Of a DNA stretch of 64,000 bases, positions 53,209 through 64,000 are shown piece after piece (the first letter of the stretch is position 1; each line of letters starts with the position of its first letter). Under the pieces are notes generated by a model that did not search any database, had not been told where the DNA came from, and was given only the letters and a program-made list of their open reading frames with translations. This DNA is from Auanema rhodensis (Eukaryota; Nematoda; Chromadorea; Rhabditida; Rhabditidae). The stretch lies in assembly GCA_964057225.1 (NCBI GenBank), contig OZ059898.1:18639267-18703266 (forward strand), given 5' to 3'. The position numbers and the translations under genes were made by a program.

Positions 53209-56200
53209 AAAGATAAAGAGATGCGGTTTTCAAAATTAGATTCCTCATGTCCATATTAGTCTAAAAACAAATTTTTATTGATATTGGTGCATGGTAACCA
53301 TGACTTTGAAATTTACGTGAACTTTAATTTATGCTAATTAAGTGTACACGTGATGTGCACTTGGTATGTAACTCACTTCACGTGAAAGATAAAGAGATGC
53401 GGTTTTCAAAATTAGATTCCCCATGTCCATATTAGTCTAAAAACAAATTTTTGTTGATATTGGTGGATGGTAACCATGACTTTGAAATTTACGTGAACTT
53501 TAATTTATGCTAATTAAGTGTACACGTGATGTGCACTTGGTATGTAACTCGCTTCACGTGAAAGATGAAGAGATGCGGTTTTCAAAATTAGGTTTCCCAT
53601 GTCCATATTAGTCTAAAAACAAATTTTTGTTGATATTGGTGGATGGTAACCATGACTTTCAAATTTACGTGAACTTTAATTTATGCTAATTAAGTGTACA
53701 CATGATGTGCACTTGGTATGTAACTCGCTTCACGTCAAAGATAAAGAGATGCGGTTTTCAAAAATAGATTTCGCATGTCCATATTAGTCTAAAAACAAAT
53801 TTTTATTGATATTGGTGCATGGTAATCATGACTTTGAAATTTACGTGAACTTTAATTTATGCTAATTAAGTGTACACGTGATGTGCACTTGGTATGTAAC
53901 TCGCTTCACGTGAAAGATGAAGAGATGCGGTTTTCAAAATTAGGTTCCCCATGTCCATATTAGTCTAAAAACAAATTTTTGTTGATATTGGTGGATGGTA
54001 ACCATGACTTTCAAAATTACGTGAACTTCAATTTATGCTAATTAAGTGTACACGTGATGTGCACTTGGTATGTAACTCGCTTCGCGTCAACGATAAAGAG
54101 ATGCGGTTTTCAAAATTAGATTCCCCATGTCCATATTAGTCTAAAAACAAATTTTTATTGATATTGGTGCATGGTAACCATGACTTTGAAATTTACGTGA
54201 ACTTTAATTTATGCTAATTAAGTGTACACGTGATGTGCACTTGGTATGTAACTCGCTTCATGTGAAAGATAAAGAGATGCGGTTTTCAAAATTAGATTTA
54301 GCATGTCCATATTAGTCTAAAAACAAATTTTCATTGATATTGGTGCATGGTAACCATGACTTTGAAATTTACGTGAACTTTAATTTATGCTAATTAAGTG
54401 TACACGTGATGTGCACTTGGTATGTAACTCGCTTCACAAGAAAGATAAAGAGATGCGGTTTTCAAAATTAGATTCCCCATGTCCATATTAGTCTAAAAAC
54501 AAATTTTTATTGATATTGGTGCATGGTAACCATGACTTTGAAATTTACGTGTACTTTAATTTATGCTAATTAAGTGTACACATGATGTGCACTTGGTATG
54601 TAACTCGCTTCACGTCAAAGATAAAGAGATGCGGTTTTCAAAATTAGATTCCCCATGTCCATATTAGTCTAAAAACAAATTTTTATTAATATTGGTGCAT
54701 GGTAACCATGACTTTGAAATTTACGTGAACTTTAATTTATGCTTATTAAGTGTACACGTGATGTGCACTTGGTATGTAACTCGCTTCACGTGAAAGATAA
54801 AGGGATGCGGTTTTCAAAATTAGATTCCCCATGTCCATATTAGTCTAAAAACAAATTATTATTGATATTGGTGCATGGTAACCATGACTTTGAAATTTAC
54901 GTGAACTTTAATTTATGCTAATTAAGTGTACACGTGATGTGCACTTGGTATGTAACTCGCTTCACGTGAAAGATAAAGAGATGCGGTTTTCAAAATTAGA
55001 TTCCCCATGTCCATATTAGTCTAAAAACAAATTTTTATTGATATTGGTGCATGGTAACCATGACTTTGAAATTTACGTGAACTTTAATTTATGCTAATTA
55101 AGTGTACACATGATGTGCACTTGGTATGTAAATCGCTCCACGTCAAAGATAAAGAGATGCGGTTTTCAAAATTAGATTCCCCATGTCCATATTAGTCTAA
55201 AAACAAATTTTTATTAATATTGGTGCATGGTAACCATGACTTTGAAATTTACGTGAACTTTAATTTATGCTTATTAAGTGTACACGTGATGTGCACTTGG
55301 TATGTAACTCGCTTCACGTGAAAGATAAAGGGATGCGGTTTTCAAAATTAGATTCCCCATGTCCATATTAGTCTAAAAACAATTTATTATTGATATTGGT
55401 GCATGGTAACCATGACTTTGAAATTTACGTGAACTTTAATTTATGCTAATTAAGTGTACACGTGATGTGCACTTGGTATGTAACTCGCTTCACGTGAAAG
55501 ATAAAGAGATGCGGTTTTCAAAATTAGATTCCCCATGTCCATATTAGTCTAAAAACAAATTTTTATTGATATTGGTGCATGGTAACCACGATTTTGAAAT
55601 TTACGTGAACTTTAATTTATGCTAATTAAATGTACACGTGATGTGCACTTGGTATGTAACTCGCTTCACGTGAAAGATAAAGAGATGCGGTTTTGAAAAT
55701 TAGATTCCCCATGTCCATATTAGTCTAAAAACAAATTTTTATTGATATTGGTTCATGGTAACCATGACTTTGAAATTTACGTGAACTTTAATTTATGCTA
55801 ATTAAGTGTACACATGATGTGCACTTGGTATGTAACTCGCTTCACGTCAAAGATAAAGAGATGCGGTTTTCAAAATTAGATTCCCCATGTCCATATTAGT
55901 CTAAAAACAATTTTTTATTGATATTGGTGCATGGTAACCATGACTTTGAAATTTACGTGAACTTTAATTTATGCTAATTAAGTGTACACGTGATGTGCAC
56001 TTGGTATGTAACTCGCTTCATGTGAAAGATAAAGAGATGCGGTTTTCAAAATTAGATTCCGCATGTCCATATTAGTCTAAAAACAAATTTTTATTGATAT
56101 TGGTGCATGGTAACCATGACTTTGAAATTTACGTGAACTTTAATTTATGCTAATTAAGTGTACACGTGATGTGCACTTGGTATGTAACTTGCTTCACGTG

Positions 56201-56717
56201 AAAGATAAAGAGATGCGGTTTTCAAAATTAGATTCCCCATGTCCATATTAGTCTAAAAACAAATTTTTATTGATATTGGTGCATGGCAACCATGACTTTA
56301 AAATTTACGTGTACTTTAATTTATGCTAATTAAGTGTACACATGATGTGCACTTGGTATGTAACTCGCTTCACGTGAAAGATAAAGTGATGCGGTTTTCA
56401 AAATTAGATTCCGCATGTCCATATTAGTCTAAAAACAAATTTTTATTGATATTGGTGCATGGCAACCATGATTTTAAAATTTACGTGTACTTTAATTTAT
56501 GCTAATTAAGTGTACACATGATGTGCACTTGGTATGTAACTCGCTTCACGTGAAAGATAAAGTGATGCGGTTTTCAAAATTAGATTCCGCATGTCCATAT
56601 TAGTCTAAAAACAAATTTTTATTGATATTGGTGCATGGCAACCATGACTTTAAAATTTACGTGTACTTTAATTTATGCTAATTAAGTGTACACATGATGT
56701 GCACTTGGTATGTAACT
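53209..56717 (+). repeat. 3.5-kb block repeated 39 monomers away, copy 2
   Basis: Copy of 46346-49854 with the few mismatches listed there. It retains the diagnostic CTCACTTC, GATTTAGC, TTCACAAGAAAG, CGCTCCACG and AACCACGATTTTG (55584) variants in the same order. Identity ends where the older copy enters its triplicated 3-monomer unit (AACTTGC) and this copy continues with AACTCGC and CACGTC. This copy has TATGCTAATT near 56503 where the other has TATTCTAATT. Confidence 0.9.
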
Positions 56718-57824
56718 CGCTTCACGTCAAAGATAAAGAGATGCGGTTTTCAAAATTAGATTCCCCATGTCCATATTAGTCTAAAAACAAATTTTTATCA
56801 ATATTGGTGCATGGTAACCATGACTTTGAAATTTACGTGAACTTTAATTTATGCTTATTAAGTGTACACGTGATGTGCACTTGGTATGTAACTCGCTTCA
56901 CGTGAAAGATAAAGGGATGCGGTTTTCAAAATTAGATTCCCCATGTCCATATTAGTCTAAAAACAAATTATTATTGATATTGGTGCATGGTAACCATGAC
57001 TTTGAAATTTACGTGAACTTTAATTTATGCTAATTAAGTGTACACGTGATGTGCACTTGGTATGTAACTCGCTTCACGTGAAAGATAAAGAGATGCGGTT
57101 TTCAAAATTAGATTCCCCATGTCCATATTAGTCTAAAAACAAATTTTTATTGATATTGGTGCATGGTAACCACGATTTTGAAATTTACGTGAACTTTAAT
57201 TTATGCTAATTAAATGTACACGTGATGTGCACTTGGTATGTAACTCGCTTCACGTGAAAGATAAAGAGATGCGGTTTTCAAAATTAGATTCCCCATGTCC
57301 ATATTAGTCTAAAAACAAATTTTTATTGATATTGGTTCATGGTAACCATGACTTTGAAATTTACGTGAACTTTAATTTATGCTAATTAAGTGTACACATG
57401 ATGTGCACTTGGTATGTAACTCGCTTCACGTGAAAGATAAAGAGATGCGGTTTTCAAAATTAGATTCCCCATGTCCATATTAGTCTAAAAACAAATTTTT
57501 ATTGATATTGGTTCATGGTAACCATGACTTTGAAATTTACGTGAACTTTAATTTATGCTAATTAAGTGTACACGTGATGTGCACTTGGTATGTAACTCGC
57601 TTCATGTGAAAGATAAAGAGATGCGGTTTTCAAAATTAGATTCCGCATGTCCATATTAGTCTAAAAACAAATTTTTATTGATATTGGTGCATGGTAACCA
57701 TGACTTTGAAATTTACGTGAACTTTAATTTATGCTAATTAAGTGTACACGTGATGTGCACTTGGTATGTAACTTGCTTCACGTGAAAGATAAAGAGATGC
57801 GGTTTTCAAAATTAGATTCCCCAT
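56718..57824 (+). repeat. Satellite continuation with a second AACCACG block
   Basis: Repeats the AATTATTATT, AACCACGATTTTG (57168), GCTAATTAAATG and GTTCATGG monomers of 55.4-55.8 kb at an offset of 1,584 (9 monomers). Here the GTTCATGG feature is carried by two consecutive monomers (about 57336 and 57512), followed by the TTCATGTG monomer at 57601. The related block at 60.6-61.5 kb lies 21 monomers away upstream of this feature and 22 monomers away after it, owing to one further extra monomer. Confidence 0.85.
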
Positions 57825-60434
57825 GTCCATATTAGTCTAAAAACAAATTTTTATTGATATTGGTGCATGGCAACCATGACTTTAAAATTTACGTGTACTT
57901 TAATTTATGCTAATTAAGTGTACACATGATGTGCACTTGGTATGTAACTCGCTTCACGTGAAAGATAAAGTGATGCGGTTTTCAAAATTAGATTCCGCAT
58001 GTCCATATTAGTCTAAAAACAAATTTTTATTGATATTGGTGCATGGCAACCATGACTTTAAAATTTACGTGTACTTTAATTTATGCTAATTAAGTGTACA
58101 CATGATGTGCACTTGGTATGTAACTCGCTTCACGTGAAAGATAAAGAGATGCGGTTTTCAAAATTAGATTCCCCATGTCCATATTAGTCTAAAAACAAAT
58201 TTTTATTGATATTGGTGCATGGCAACCATGATTTTAAAATTTACGTGTACTTTAATTTATGCTAATTAAGTGTACACATGATGTGCACTTGGTATGTAAC
58301 TCGCTTCACGTGAAAGATAAAGTGATGCGGTTTTCAAAATTAGATTCCGCATGTCCATATTAGTCTAAAAACAAATTTTTATTGATATTGGTGCATGGCA
58401 ACCATGACTTTAAAATTTACGTGTACTTTAATTTATGCTAATTAAGTGTACACATGATGTGCACTTGGTATGTAACTCGCTTCACGTCAAAGATAAAGAG
58501 ATGCGGTTTTCAAAATTAGATTCCTCATGTCCATATTAGTCTAAAAACAAATTTTTATTGATATTGGTTCATGGTAACCATGACTTTGAAATTTACGTGA
58601 ACTTTAATTTATGCTAATTAAGTGTACACATGATGTGCACTTGGTATGTAACTCGCTTCACGTCAAAGATAAAGAGATGCGGTTTTCAAAATTAGATTCC
58701 CCATGTCCATATTAGTGTAAAAACAAATTTTTATTGATATTGGTGCATGGTAACCATGACTTTGAAATTTACGTGAACTTTAATTTATGCTAATTAAGTG
58801 TACACGTGATGTGCACTTGGTATGTAACTCGCTTCACGTCAAAGATAAAGAGATGCGGTTTTCAAAATTAGATTCCTCATGTCCATATTAGTCTAAAAAC
58901 AAATTTTTATTGATATTGGTGCATGGCAACCATGACTTTAAAATTTACGTGTACTTTAATTTATGCTAATTAAGTGTACACATGATGTGCACTTGGTATG
59001 TAACTCGCTTCACGTGAAAGATAAAGTGATGCGGTTTTCAAAATTAGATTCCGCATGTCCATATTAGTCTAAAAACAAATTTTTATTGATATTGGTGCAT
59101 GGCAACCATGACTTTAAAATTTACGTGTACTTTAATTTATGCTAATTAAGTGTACACATGATGTGCACTTGGTATGTAACTCGCTTCACGTGAAAGATAA
59201 AGTGATGCGGTTTTCAAAATTAGATTCCGCATGTCCATATTAGTCTAAAAACAAATTTTTATTGATATTGGTGCATGGCAACCATGACTTTAAAATTTAC
59301 GTGTACTTTAATTTATGCTAATTAAGTGTACACATGATGTGCACTTGGTATGTAACTCGCTTCACGTGAAAGATAAAGAGATGCGGTTTTCAAAATTAGA
59401 TTCCCCATGTCCATATTAGTCTAAAAACAAATTTTTATTGATATTGGTGCATGGCAACCATGATTTTAAAATTTACGTGTACTTTAATTTATGCTAATTA
59501 AGTGTACACATGATGTGCACTTGGTATGTAACTCGCTTCACGTGAAAGATAAAGTGATGCGGTTTTCAAAATTAGATTCCGCATGTCCATATTAGTCTAA
59601 AAACAAATTTTTATTGATATTGGTGCATGGCAACCATGACTTTAAAATTTACGTGTACTTTAATTTATGCTAATTAAGTGTACACATGATGTGCACTTGG
59701 TATGTAACTCGCTTCACGTCAAAGATAAAGAGATGCGGTTTTCAAAATTAGATTCCTCATGTCCATATTAGTCTAAAAACAAATTTTTATTGATATTGGT
59801 TCATGGTAACCATGACTTTGAAATTTACGTGAACTTTAATTTATGCTAATTAAGTGTACACATGATGTGCACTTGGTATGTAACTCGCTTCACGTCAAAG
59901 ATAAAGAGATGCGGTTTTCAAAATTAGATTCCCCATGTCCATATTAGTGTAAAAACAAATTTTTATTGATATTGGTGCATGGTAACCATGACTTTGAAAT
60001 TTACGTGAACTTTAATTTATGCTAATTAAGTGTACACGTGATGTGCACTTGGTATGTAACTCGCTTCACGTCAAAGATAAAGAGATGCGGTTTTCAAAAT
60101 TAGATTCCTCATGTCCATATTAGTCTAAAAACAAATTTTTATTGATATTGGTGCATGGCAACCATGACTTTAAAATTTACGTGTACTTTAATTTATGCTA
60201 ATTAAGTGTACACATGATGTGCACTTGGTATGTAACTCGCTTCACGTGAAAGATAAAGTGATGCGGTTTTCAAAATTAGATTCCGCATGTCCATATTAGT
60301 CTAAAAACAAATTTTTATTGATATTGGTGCATGGCAACCATGACTTTAAAATTTACGTGTACTTTAATTTATGCTAATTAAGTGTACACATGATGTGCAC
60401 TTGGTATGTAACTCGCTTCACGTGAAAGATAAAG
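57825..60434 (+). repeat. 7-monomer tandem duplication (1,232-bp offset)
   Basis: About 57825-59202 matches 59057-60434 at an offset of 1,232 (7 x 176). Units can be drawn as 58081-59312 and 59313-60544, with the last monomer of the second unit differing (AAAGAGATG/CCCC in place of AAAGTGATG/CCGC). Both contain the CACGTCAAAG/CCTC monomers and the private ATTAGTGTAAAAAC change (58714 and 59946). The same private change appears once more at 62586, 15 monomers further on. Confidence 0.88.
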
Positions 60435-63400
60435 AGATGCGGTTTTCAAAATTAGATTCCCCATGTCCATATTAGTCTAAAAACAAATTTTTATTGATAT
60501 TGGTGCATGGCAACCATGATTTTAAAATTTACGTGTACTTTAATTTATGCTTATTAAGTGTACACGTGATGTGCACTTGGTATGTAACTCGCTTCACGTG
60601 AAAGATAAAGGGATGCGGTTTTCAAAATTAGATTCCCCATGTCCATATTAGTCTAAAAACAAATTATTATTGATATTGGTGCATGGTAACCATGACTTTG
60701 AAATTTACGTGAACTTTAATTTATGCTAATTAAGTGTACACGTGATGTGCACTTGGTATGTAACTCGCTTCACGTGAAAGATAAAGAGATGCGGTTTTCA
60801 AAATTAGATTCCCCATGTCCATATTAGTCTAAAAACAAATTTTTATTGATATTGGTGCATGGTAACCACGATTTTGAAATTTACGTGAACTTTAATTTAT
60901 GCTAATTAAATGTACACGTGATGTGCACTTGGTATGTAACTCGCTTCACGTGAAAGATAAAGAGATGCGGTTTTCAAAATTAGATTCCCCATGTCCATAT
61001 TAGTCTAAAAACAAATTTTTATTGATATTGGTTCATGGTAACCATGACTTTGAAATTTACGTGAACTTTAATTTATGCTAATTAAGTGTACACATGATGT
61101 GCACTTGGTATGTAACTCGCTTCACGTGAAAGATAAAGAGATGCGGTTTTCAAAATTAGATTCCCCATGTCCATATTAGTCTAAAAACAAATTTTTATTG
61201 ATATTGGTTCATGGTAACCATGACTTTGAAATTTACGTGAACTTTAATTTATGCTAATTAAGTGTACACATGATGTGCACTTGGTATGTAACTCGCTTCA
61301 CGTGAAAGATAAAGAGATGCGGTTTTCAAAATTAGATTCCCCATGTCCATATTAGTCTAAAAACAAATTTTTATTGATATTGGTTCATGGTAACCATGAC
61401 TTTGAAATTTACGTGAACTTTAATTTATGCTAATTAAGTGTACACGTGATGTGCACTTGGTATGTAACTCGCTTCATGTGAAAGATAAAGAGATGCGGTT
61501 TTCAAAATTAGATTCCGCATGTCAATATTAGTCTAAAAACAAATTTTTATTGATATTGGTGCATGGTAACCATGACTTTGAAATTTACGTGAACTTTAAT
61601 TTATGCTAATTAAGTGTACACGTGATGTGCACTTGGTATGTAACTTGCTTCACGTGAAAGATAAAGAGATGCGGTTTTCAAAATTAGATTCCCCATGTCC
61701 ATATTAGTCTAAAAACAAATTTTTATTGATATTGGTGCATGGCAACCATGACTTTAAAATTTACGTGTACTTTAATTTATGCTAATTAAGTGTACACATG
61801 ATGTGCACTTGGTATGTAACTCGCTTCACGTGAAAGATAAAGTGATGCGGTTTTCAAAATTAGATTCCGCAAGTCCATATTAGTCTAAAAACAAATTTTT
61901 ATTGATATTGGTGCATGGCAACCATGACTTTAAAATTTACGTGTACTTTAATTTATGCTAATTAAGTGTACACATGATGTGCACTTGGTATGTAACTCGC
62001 TTCACGTGAAAGATAAAGAGATGCGGTTTTCAAAATTAGATTCCCCATGTCCATATTAGTCTAAAAACAAATTTTTATTGATATTGGTGCATGGCAACCA
62101 TGATTTTAAAATTTACGTGTACTTTAATTTATGCTAATTAAGTGTACACATGATGTGCACTTGGTATGTAACTCGCTTCACGTGAAAGATAAAGTGATGC
62201 GGTTTTCAAAATTAGATTCCGCATGTCCATATTAGTCTAAAAACAAATTTTTATTGATATTGGTGCATGGCAACCATGACTTTAAAATTTACGTGTACTT
62301 TAATTTATGCTAATTAAGTGTACACATGATGTGCACTTGGTATGTAACTCGCTTCACGTCAAAGATAAAGAGATGCGGTTTTCAAAATTAGATTCCTCAT
62401 GTCCATATTAGTCTAAAAACAAATTTTTATTGATATTGGTTCATGGTAACCATGACTTTGAAATTTACGTGAACTTTAATTTATGCTAATTAAGTGTACA
62501 CATGATGTGCACTTGGTATGTAACTCGCTTCACGTCAAAGATAAAGAGATGCGGTTTTCAAAATTAGATTCCCCATGTCCATATTAGTGTAAAAACAAAT
62601 TTTTATTGATATTGGTGCATGGTAACCATGACTTTGAAATTTACGTGAACTTTAATTTATGCTAATTAAGTGTACACGTGATGTGCACTTGGTATGTAAC
62701 TCGCTTCACGTGAAAGATAAAGGGATGTGGTTTTCAAAATTAGATTCCCCATGTCCATATTAGTCTAAAAACAAATTATTATTGATATTGGTGCATGGTA
62801 ACCATGACTTTGAAATTTACGTGAACTTTAATTTATGCTAATTAAGTGTACACGTGATGTGCACTTGGTATGTAACTCGCTTCACGTGAAAGATAAAGAG
62901 ATGCGGTTTTCAAAATTAGATTCCCCATGTCCATATTAGTCTAAAAACAAATTTTTATTGATATTGGTGCATGGTAACCACGATTTTGAAATTTACGTGA
63001 ACTTTAATTTATGCTAATTAAATGTACACGTGATGTGCACTTGGTATGTAACTCGCTTCACGTGAAAGATAAAGAGATGCGGTTTTCAAAATTAGATTCC
63101 CCATGTCCATATTAGTCTAAAAACAAATTTTTATTGATATTGGTTCATGGTAACCATGACTTTGAAATTTACGTGAACTTTAATTTATGCTAATTAAGTG
63201 TACACATGATGTGCACTTGGTATGTAACTCGCTTCACGTCAAAGATAAAGAGATGCGGTTTTCAAAATTAGATTCCCCATGTCCATATTAGTCTAAAAAC
63301 AAATTTTTATTGATATTGGTGCATGGTAACCATGACTTTGAAATTTACGTGAACTTTAATTTATGCTAATTAAGTGTACACGTGATGTGCACTTGGTATG

Positions 63401-64000
63401 TAACTCGCTTCATGTGAAAGATAAAGAGATGCGGTTTTCAAAATTAGATTCCGCATGTCCATATTAGTCTAAAAACAAATTTTTATTGATATTGGTGCAT
63501 GGTAACCATGACTTTGAAATTTACGTGAACTTTAATTTATGCTAATTAAGTGTACACGTGATGTGCACTTGGTATGTAACTTGCTTCACGTGAAAGATAA
63601 AGAGATGCGGTTTTCAAAATTAGATTCCCCATGTCCATATTAGTCTAAAAACAAATTTTTATTGATATTGGTGCATGGCAACCATGACTTTAAAATTTAC
63701 GTGTACTTTAATTTATGCTAATTAAGTGTACACATGATGTGCACTTGGTATGTTACTCGCTTCACGTGAAAGATAAAGTGATGCGGTTTTCAAAATTAGA
63801 TTCCGCATGTCCATATTAGTGTAAAAACAAATTTTTATTGATATTGGTGCATGGCAACCATGACTTTAAAATTTACGTGTACTTTAATTTATGCTAATTA
63901 AGTGTACACATGATGTGCACTTGGTATGTAACTCGCTTCACGTGAAAGATAAAGAGATGCGGTTTTCAAAATTAGATTCCCCATGTCCATATTAGTCTAA
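60435..64000 (+). repeat. Right end of the window, 12-monomer recurrence
   Basis: The AATTATTATT to AACCACGATTTTG to GTTCATGG succession at about 60.6-61.1 kb recurs at about 62.75-63.24 kb, 12 monomers later (60864 to 62976). The first copy has three consecutive GTTCATGG monomers (near 61031, 61207, 61383) and the second has one (near 63144). Monomers of the AAAGTGATG/CCGC type alternate with CCCC types. The window ends 112 bases into monomer 364, so the array runs on beyond 64000 and presumably also before base 1. Confidence 0.88.

Larger units (their letters stand above)
1..64000 (+). repeat. Uninterrupted 176-bp satellite array, 363.6 monomers
   Basis: The sequence repeats every 176 bases from end to end. 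Taking TTATGCTAATTAAG as the monomer start, starts fall at 1, 177, 353, 529 and so on. The last full monomer ends at 63888 and a 112-base partial copy follows. All copies lie in the same orientation and no unrelated sequence interrupts them. Consensus GC is 58 of 176 bases (33%). Neighbouring monomers usually differ at a few up to roughly fifteen bases, nearly always at the same recurring positions, while blocks many monomers apart can be identical, which is the signature of higher-order repeats. Monomers of about 150-180 bp in megabase arrays are typical of plant and animal centromeres, so I infer centromeric or pericentromeric satellite DNA. Sequence alone cannot show whether CENH3/CENP-A is loaded here. 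The strand sign is arbitrary, because satellites have no inherent sense. Confidence 0.98.

Noticed and set aside
1-64000. CRISPR array
   Set aside because: The repeats are long, contiguous and mutually similar over their whole length, with no short conserved repeat alternating with unique spacers and no cas genes.
1-64000. Tandem terminal repeats or internal repeats of a virus or plasmid
   Set aside because: There are no coding regions at all in 64 kb. AT-rich ~176-bp monomers with nested higher-order repeats fit eukaryotic centromeric satellite far better.
1-64000. Human-type alpha satellite
   Set aside because: The monomer length is near 171 bp, but the sequence does not resemble alpha satellite as I know it, and I saw no CENP-B box-like motif.
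1-64000. 5S rRNA or tRNA gene array
   Set aside because: I saw no internal A and C boxes, no A/B box pair, and no T-run terminator after a structured 120- or 75-base segment in the monomer.

Overview
The whole 64 kb window is one tandem-repeat array. It holds 363 complete copies and one partial copy (112 bases) of a 176-bp monomer, all head to tail on the same strand. I found no gene, RNA gene, transposable element, unrelated spacer or inversion. GC content of the consensus monomer is about 33% (58 of 176 bases). The nucleosome-scale monomer length, AT-rich composition, higher-order repeat (HOR) structure and lack of coding sequence indicate centromeric or pericentromeric satellite DNA of a eukaryote, most likely a plant. 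From memory, two short blocks resemble the Arabidopsis centromere satellite in wording and spacing, so Brassicaceae is my tentative guess. That was not checked against any database.

Layout. (1) 1-12030: two tandem copies of a 29-monomer, 5,104-bp unit, with one base difference found over 5,158 aligned bases, preceded by ten monomers related to the unit's interior. (2) About 12-21.4 kb: a mosaic in which blocks recur at 2, 10, 11, 15 and 28 monomers. (3) 21.4-30.4 kb: overlapping duplications at 13, 12 and 8 monomers. (4) 30.4-46.3 kb: a second mosaic, with 9- and 12-monomer recurrences around 34.6-39 kb, and a 13-monomer plus a 3-monomer duplication around 41.2-44.9 kb. (5) 46.3-64 kb: a domain with different prevailing monomer variants. 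It has a 3.5-kb block repeated 39 monomers away, a 15-monomer duplication, a triplicated 3-monomer unit (49282-50865), a 7-monomer duplication (57.8-60.4 kb), and a monomer type whose copy number steps through 1, 2, 3 and back to 1.

Monomer length is almost rigid. Only four single-base indels were found in about 364 copies (two insertions, two deletions), so the final monomer is back in the starting register. Almost all variation is substitution at recurring positions. All five CpG sites of the monomer show CpG-to-TpG/CpA variants, as expected of methylated satellite DNA. Each monomer carries short dyad symmetries and three ACGTGA motifs spaced 32-33 bp apart across the monomer junction. The window therefore records repeated unequal exchange or replication slippage and homogenisation, not a set of cooperating genes. 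I saw no undescribed gene system. The informative content is the HOR history.
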